This document shows, piece by piece, positions 60,899-64,000 of a DNA stretch of 64,000 bases. A program made the position numbers and the translations under genes. The notes beneath the pieces were generated by a model, which worked only from the letters and a program-made list of their open reading frames with translations, did no database searches and was not told where the DNA came from. Position 1 is the stretch's first letter. Every line of letters starts with the position of its first letter. This DNA comes from CAVWTN01 sp963757945 (GTDB lineage: Bacteria; Vulcanimicrobiota; Vulcanimicrobiia; Vulcanimicrobiales; Vulcanimicrobiaceae): contig CAVWTN010000002.1 of assembly GCA_963757945.1 (NCBI GenBank), positions 124,001-188,000 on the forward strand. The letters are read 5' to 3'.

Positions 60899-61714
60899 AT
60901 GAACCGCTTACAAGCGGTGCTCCTGCTCGCAGCCCTCGGCGTGGCGATGCCGCTCTGCGGCCCAAGCGCAGCGTTCGCCGCGGAAACCGGAACGCCGATC
61001 ACCGTCTTCGCTGCCGCCTCGCTGCATGAAGCATTCGAGGCAGCCGCGCCCGCGTTCACGGCCAAGACCGGGACGAAAGTGACGTTCAACTTCGCGGGTT
61101 CCGACACGCTCGAAACCCAAATCGCGCAAGGCGCGCCGGCCGACGTGTTCGCTTCGGCGAACCAAGCGCAGATCCGTAAGGCGCAAGACGCCGGTCTCTT
61201 GTTGGGCGATCCGCGCATCTTCGCGCGCAATCAGCTCGCGATCATCGTGCCGAAGGACAATCCCGGGCACGTCAAGAGCGCAGCGGACCTGGGCCGCAGC
61301 GGCGTGCGCGTGGTGCTCGCGGCGCCGACCGTGCCCGTCGGAAACTACGCCCGCACGGCGTTCGCGAATCTCGCGAAGCTTCCGGCCTACGGCCCGCAGT
61401 TCGCGCAAACCGTCGAGGCGAACGTCGTCTCCAACGAGGTCGACGTCAAGTCCGTGGTCACGAAGATCTCGCTCGGCGAGGCCGACGCGGGCGTCAGCTA
61501 TCTGACCGACATCACGCCGGGCGTCGCGAAGAGCATCGCTGCGATCGCGTTTCCGGCCGGCGCGGCGCCCGAGGCCGTCTACCCGATCGCGATCGTGAAA
61601 GCGTCGAAGAACGCCGCCGCGGCGCAAGCCTTCATCGACTTCATCCTCTCGCCCGAAGGCCAGGGCTATCTGAAGGACCGCGGCTTCATCGCCGCGCCTC
61701 CGGCTTCGAACTGA
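60899..61714 (+). CDS. modA: molybdate-binding protein ModA (copy 2)
   Basis: 271 residues; MNRLQAVLLLAALGVAMPLC begins the signal peptide, so the frame upstream to 60827 is not used. ModA blocks VFAAASLHEAFEAAAP, FNFAGSDTLETQI and GAPADVFASANQ closely resemble copy 1, pointing to an old duplication. It has its own promoter region and no permease, so it may feed the same ModB or have another role. Its TGA shares a base with the next ATG. Confidence 0.93.
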   Translation: MNRLQAVLLLAALGVAMPLCGPSAAFAAETGTPITVFAAASLHEAFEAAAPAFTAKTGTKVTFNFAGSDTLETQIAQGAPADVFASANQAQIRKAQDAGLLLGDPRIFARNQLAIIVPKDNPGHVKSAADLGRSGVRVVLAAPTVPVGNYARTAFANLAKLPAYGPQFAQTVEANVVSNEVDVKSVVTKISLGEADAGVSYLTDITPGVAKSIAAIAFPAGAAPEAVYPIAIVKASKNAAAAQAFIDFILSPEGQGYLKDRGFIAAPPASN

Positions 61715-62403
61715 TGATCGAGAGCGGACCGGCAACCGATCCGCTCCGCGACCCCCGTGCGTGCGCCTGCAAGGGGATTCGGCCGTTCCGGCGCGCGCAC
61801 AGCCTGGCCGCCGTCGCGTTCGCGCTGTTCATTTGCTTGCATTTCCTGACGGGCGCCTCGGCGCTCTCGCCGCCGTCGTTTCAGGAAAATGCGAACGTGC
61901 TGCGCGGGCTGACCGTGCGGTTCCCGGCGCTCGAGTTCATTGCCGTCGGCGTACCGTTGCTTGCGCTCATCGCGTTCGGCGCGCGATTGCTTTTCGAGGC
62001 CGGACTGAGCCCCGCGCGCAAACGCTGCGACCGCGGCGGAAAAACCCGCTATTTCTTGCATCGCATCAGCGCGCTGATCGTGCTCGCGTTCATCGCGTTT
62101 CACCTGGCGACGGTGAGCCCTTGGGGTTGGCACGGCGGAGCGTACGACCCCGCGCGAGCGTTCGATTCCGTCGTCGCGGCCCTGCGCGCGAATGCGTTCA
62201 CTGCGGCGTTCTACCTGCTGGCGATCGTCGCGCTGTGCTACCACTTGGCGAACGGCCTCTGGACCGGGGCCGTCGCCTGGGGCGCAGTCACTTCCGACCG
62301 TGCGAGACGCACCTGGGAATTCGCGTGTTGCGCATTCGGCGTCGCGCTCGGTTCCGCCGGGCTCGCCGCCTGGTATGCCTTCGTCATTGCCCCGCACGCG
62401 TAG
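61714..62403 (+). CDS. succinate dehydrogenase cytochrome b-like membrane protein
   Basis: 229 residues with five TM segments. FRRAHSLAAVAFALFICLHF, TRYFLHRISALIVLAFIAFHLAT and ALCYHLANGLWTGAV carry the His residues expected to ligate b hemes in SdhC-type (b558) subunits. No flavoprotein or iron-sulfur Sdh gene is adjacent; instead it is coupled to modA copy 2 by a shared base. Confidence 0.8.
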   Translation: MIESGPATDPLRDPRACACKGIRPFRRAHSLAAVAFALFICLHFLTGASALSPPSFQENANVLRGLTVRFPALEFIAVGVPLLALIAFGARLLFEAGLSPARKRCDRGGKTRYFLHRISALIVLAFIAFHLATVSPWGWHGGAYDPARAFDSVVAALRANAFTAAFYLLAIVALCYHLANGLWTGAVAWGAVTSDRARRTWEFACCAFGVALGSAGLAAWYAFVIAPHA

Positions 62404-62432
62404 GACGGTCGCGCGCACGGCGACGCGGTGAC

Positions 62433-62765
62433 TCACCCGCGATCGCTCGTCATGCTTCGCACCCCGTCCGCCGCGAAGATATCGCCGCCCTCGCGGATCA
62501 CCAGCGCCGGGGACCGATTGCCCAATTGCGACATCGGCTCTAAGAACCAGTCCCGGATGCGCTCCGGACGCTCGGTCGCAGCGAGCATCTTCACGAGCGA
62601 GTGAGCCATGCGCAGCCGCACCTCGACGCCGGAATCCGGAATACCCGCGATCCATAGATCGACCACGCGCGCATCGCGAACGCCCGCGACGTAGGCCGTC
62701 AACCTGCGGCCAAGGATGTCGACGAGTGTGCGAACGACAAGTGAGAACGGCGAACGATCTTGCAT
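62433..62765 (-). CDS. small protein with Xre/MbcA/ParS-like toxin-binding C-terminus
   Basis: About 110 residues from the ATG giving MQDRSPFSLVV. The end, IRDWFLEPMSQLGNRSPALV followed by IREGGDIFAAD, resembles the WL-P---LGGRSPLELL signature of the MbcA/ParS (DUF2384) antitoxin domain. No RES-type toxin gene neighbours it in the window, so it would be an orphan. The match is a short motif and moderate at best. Confidence 0.5.
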   Translation of the reverse strand: MQDRSPFSLVVRTLVDILGRRLTAYVAGVRDARVVDLWIAGIPDSGVEVRLRMAHSLVKMLAATERPERIRDWFLEPMSQLGNRSPALVIREGGDIFAADGVRSMTSDRG

Positions 62766-62975
62766 GGTGCTCCAGGTTGTCTGCGGCGCGAAAGAAGGCT
62801 CCGGCTCGGGGCCGCGCCAATCATATCGCAATGTTCGGTATTGTTGCATTAGCGTTATGTATAATGGCCTACCGCATTTCCCGCCATCGGGGTCGCCGGC
62901 CCGCGCGCCGGACGCCGTGGGCCCCGTACTTCCGAGCGCAAAGCGTTCCGGCGGCGTAAGGCGAAGCAGGGCGCC

Positions 62976-63335
62976 ATGGCCAGAGGCGATTGCATTCGGT
63001 GTGTCGTCGGCGACGCGCAACCGCTCCCGGAGTCGCTCAAGATCCGCGGAGCGCGCGAAGCGTGGTATTGCCGGCTGGCCGTCGATGCGCCCGATGCGCA
63101 CGAGGAACTCGCGTCGACGTACGTCGTGCTCGTGAACCGCTGCGGAATCGCAAGCGTCACCGACATCGCCGACGTTCAGCGGCGAGCGCTACGCTCGGCG
63201 GAATGGCGCGTGGCGGCGGCAGCGGAGCGCGGCCGCCAGATCGAGGCGCGCGTCTTGCGCGCGATCGCGCTCGCCTATCCGCAGACCGTCGAGGCGTTGC
63301 GCCGCGAGTTCGCCCGCACCCAGGCTAAGGCGTAG
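62976..63335 (+). CDS. hypothetical protein with N-terminal CxxC
   Basis: 119 residues, not recognised. Cys6 and Cys9 (GDCIRCVVGD) and a later CGIAS; the C-terminal half is helical and Arg/Ala-rich. Its last 11 bp overlap the end of trmO on the other strand. Confidence 0.55.
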   Translation: MARGDCIRCVVGDAQPLPESLKIRGAREAWYCRLAVDAPDAHEELASTYVVLVNRCGIASVTDIADVQRRALRSAEWRVAAAAERGRQIEARVLRAIALAYPQTVEALRREFARTQAKA

Positions 63336-63807
63336 GATCCCGCTCGAAACGGGCGTCGGCGACGCCGGGCCCGTCCCCGACGCCGTCCAGCCACCCGCAG
63401 CGCGCGATCGGATACGTGTCGTACTGCGGAACATTCGGCTTGATGTCCAGCAACGGCGTCCCGTCCAGGATGTCGACCTCGGCGATACGCAGCACGTTGC
63501 CCTCGATCCCAAGCAGGCGGACCGATGAGAGGCCGATCGGATTGGGCCGCGCAGGGACGCGCGTCGCGAAAACTCCATGCTCGACGGTGTCGCGGTAAGG
63601 GATGACGCGCAGCTGCGCGGGCGACGCGCGATGGAACCAATAGACGAGCCAGATCCGCTCGAACCCCTCGAGATCGCGCAGCCCGTCGACGAACGGGGCG
63701 AAGATCTCGACGGTCCCGAGCGAGCCCCCAGCCCGCGCCGGCTGTATGGGCGTCCCCATTGCCTGCCGAAACGCCGTGCGAATCGTGCCGATCGTGATGA
63801 GTTCCAA
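63325..63807 (-). CDS. trmO: tRNA(Thr) m6t6A37 methyltransferase TrmO (TsaA)
   Basis: SAM-dependent N6-methylation of t6A37 in tRNA-Thr. About 160 residues; a TTG start after GGAGC is chosen (another TTG lies 10 codons upstream). Family blocks IGTIRTAFRQAMGTPIQP, RPNPIGLSSVRLLG and LLDIKPNVPQYD are intact. Confidence 0.92.
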   Translation of the reverse strand: MELITIGTIRTAFRQAMGTPIQPARAGGSLGTVEIFAPFVDGLRDLEGFERIWLVYWFHRASPAQLRVIPYRDTVEHGVFATRVPARPNPIGLSSVRLLGIEGNVLRIAEVDILDGTPLLDIKPNVPQYDTYPIARCGWLDGVGDGPGVADARFERDPTP

Positions 63808-63921
63808 GCCGCAGCTCCGCTCCCGGTCCGCGCGCAAACGGCGCGCGTGCAGCCGAATTTCAAGACACTCGCTCGGATCGCTTTGTGCATCTGCACATCA
63901 CGCCCGCGTGCCCGCAGGTTC

Positions 63922-64000
63922 CTACGGGGCCGCAGGCGGCTCCGCCACGGCCGGCGCGTCCGCCTCGTCGGCGAGGTACTTCGTCGCGGCCTGCAGCCGA
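63922..64000 (-). CDS. C-terminal end of a gene running off the window
   Basis: The minus-strand frame reads LQAATKYLADEADAPAVAEP and ends in PAAP before TAG. An acidic Pro/Ala tail is plausible, but only 25 codons are visible and the protein cannot be identified. Confidence 0.4.
   Translation of the reverse strand, partial: RLQAATKYLADEADAPAVAEPPAAP

Noticed and set aside
1..64000. CRISPR array, tRNA or rRNA genes
   Set aside because: No regularly spaced direct repeats and no recognisable tRNA or rRNA sequence were seen; REP-like copies are dispersed, not arrayed.

Overview
The window is a high-GC (mostly 60-70 %), gene-dense bacterial chromosome segment with short intergenic gaps and many ATGA/TGATG/TTGA stop-start overlaps. 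A TolC-type outer-membrane factor, an RND pump and several lipoproteins point to a diderm. No rRNA or tRNA gene was seen, so taxonomy rests on impression only. The gene mix (iron-only nitrogenase, group 3b NiFe hydrogenase, pyruvate:ferredoxin oxidoreductase, leaderless leader peptides) would fit a deep-branching soil or sediment phylum such as Eremiobacterota/Vulcanimicrobiota, but this is a guess.

Layout. 1-14.7 kb: housekeeping and accessory genes (aldehyde dehydrogenase end, VOC protein, RpiB-like isomerase, cysteine synthase, class I fumarase, asparagine synthetase, exported proteins, SulP permease, esterase, glutathionyl-hydroquinone reductase). 14.8-19.4 kb: a group 3b NAD(P)-linked NiFe hydrogenase operon whose first gene carries a +1 frameshift. 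19.4-21.8 kb: arsenic cluster (acr3-arsC-arsM) behind a promoter buried in a perfect 15-bp palindrome. 21.8-30.9 kb: RND efflux operon (BlaI-type repressor, M56 sensor protease, adaptor fused to a YtkA-like domain, pump, TolC, YtkA-like protein). 31.0-37.7 kb: pentapeptide protein, then a lower-GC block holding a complete iron-only nitrogenase (anfH, anfD, anfG, anfK), a flavin split-barrel protein and an AnfO-like fragment. 37.7-44.1 kb: nifJ, a GltD-like ferredoxin/NAD(P) oxidoreductase and a site-2 protease. 45.9-47.5 kb: an IS1111-type IS110 element inserted in one arm of a REP-like palindrome. 47.5-57.1 kb: sulfur assimilation (sulfite reductase, cystathionine gamma-synthase, cysH-cysC-sat, sulfate ABC transporter). 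57.1-62.4 kb: molybdate uptake (HTH-PBP regulator, modABC, molbindin, second modA) ending in a cytochrome b. 62.4-64.0 kb: small genes and trmO.

How the parts fit. NifJ and the GltD-like protein could supply low-potential electrons to AnfH, hydrogenase could recycle the H2 that the Fe-only enzyme makes in quantity, and molybdate uptake is relevant because molybdenum status normally controls alternative nitrogenases. No nif or vnf structural genes and no nifB/E/N/V are present in these 64 kb. The sulfur genes share one striking control layout: three separate sigma70-like promoters (TTGACG, 17-18 bp, TATGGT or TACAAA) each fire 6-8 nt before an ATG that opens a short peptide rich in Cys (nirA, cysH) or Met (metB), followed by a strong intrinsic terminator and then the gene. 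This looks like ribosome-mediated attenuation of sulfur metabolism by leaderless uORFs and is the best candidate here for an under-described regulatory system.
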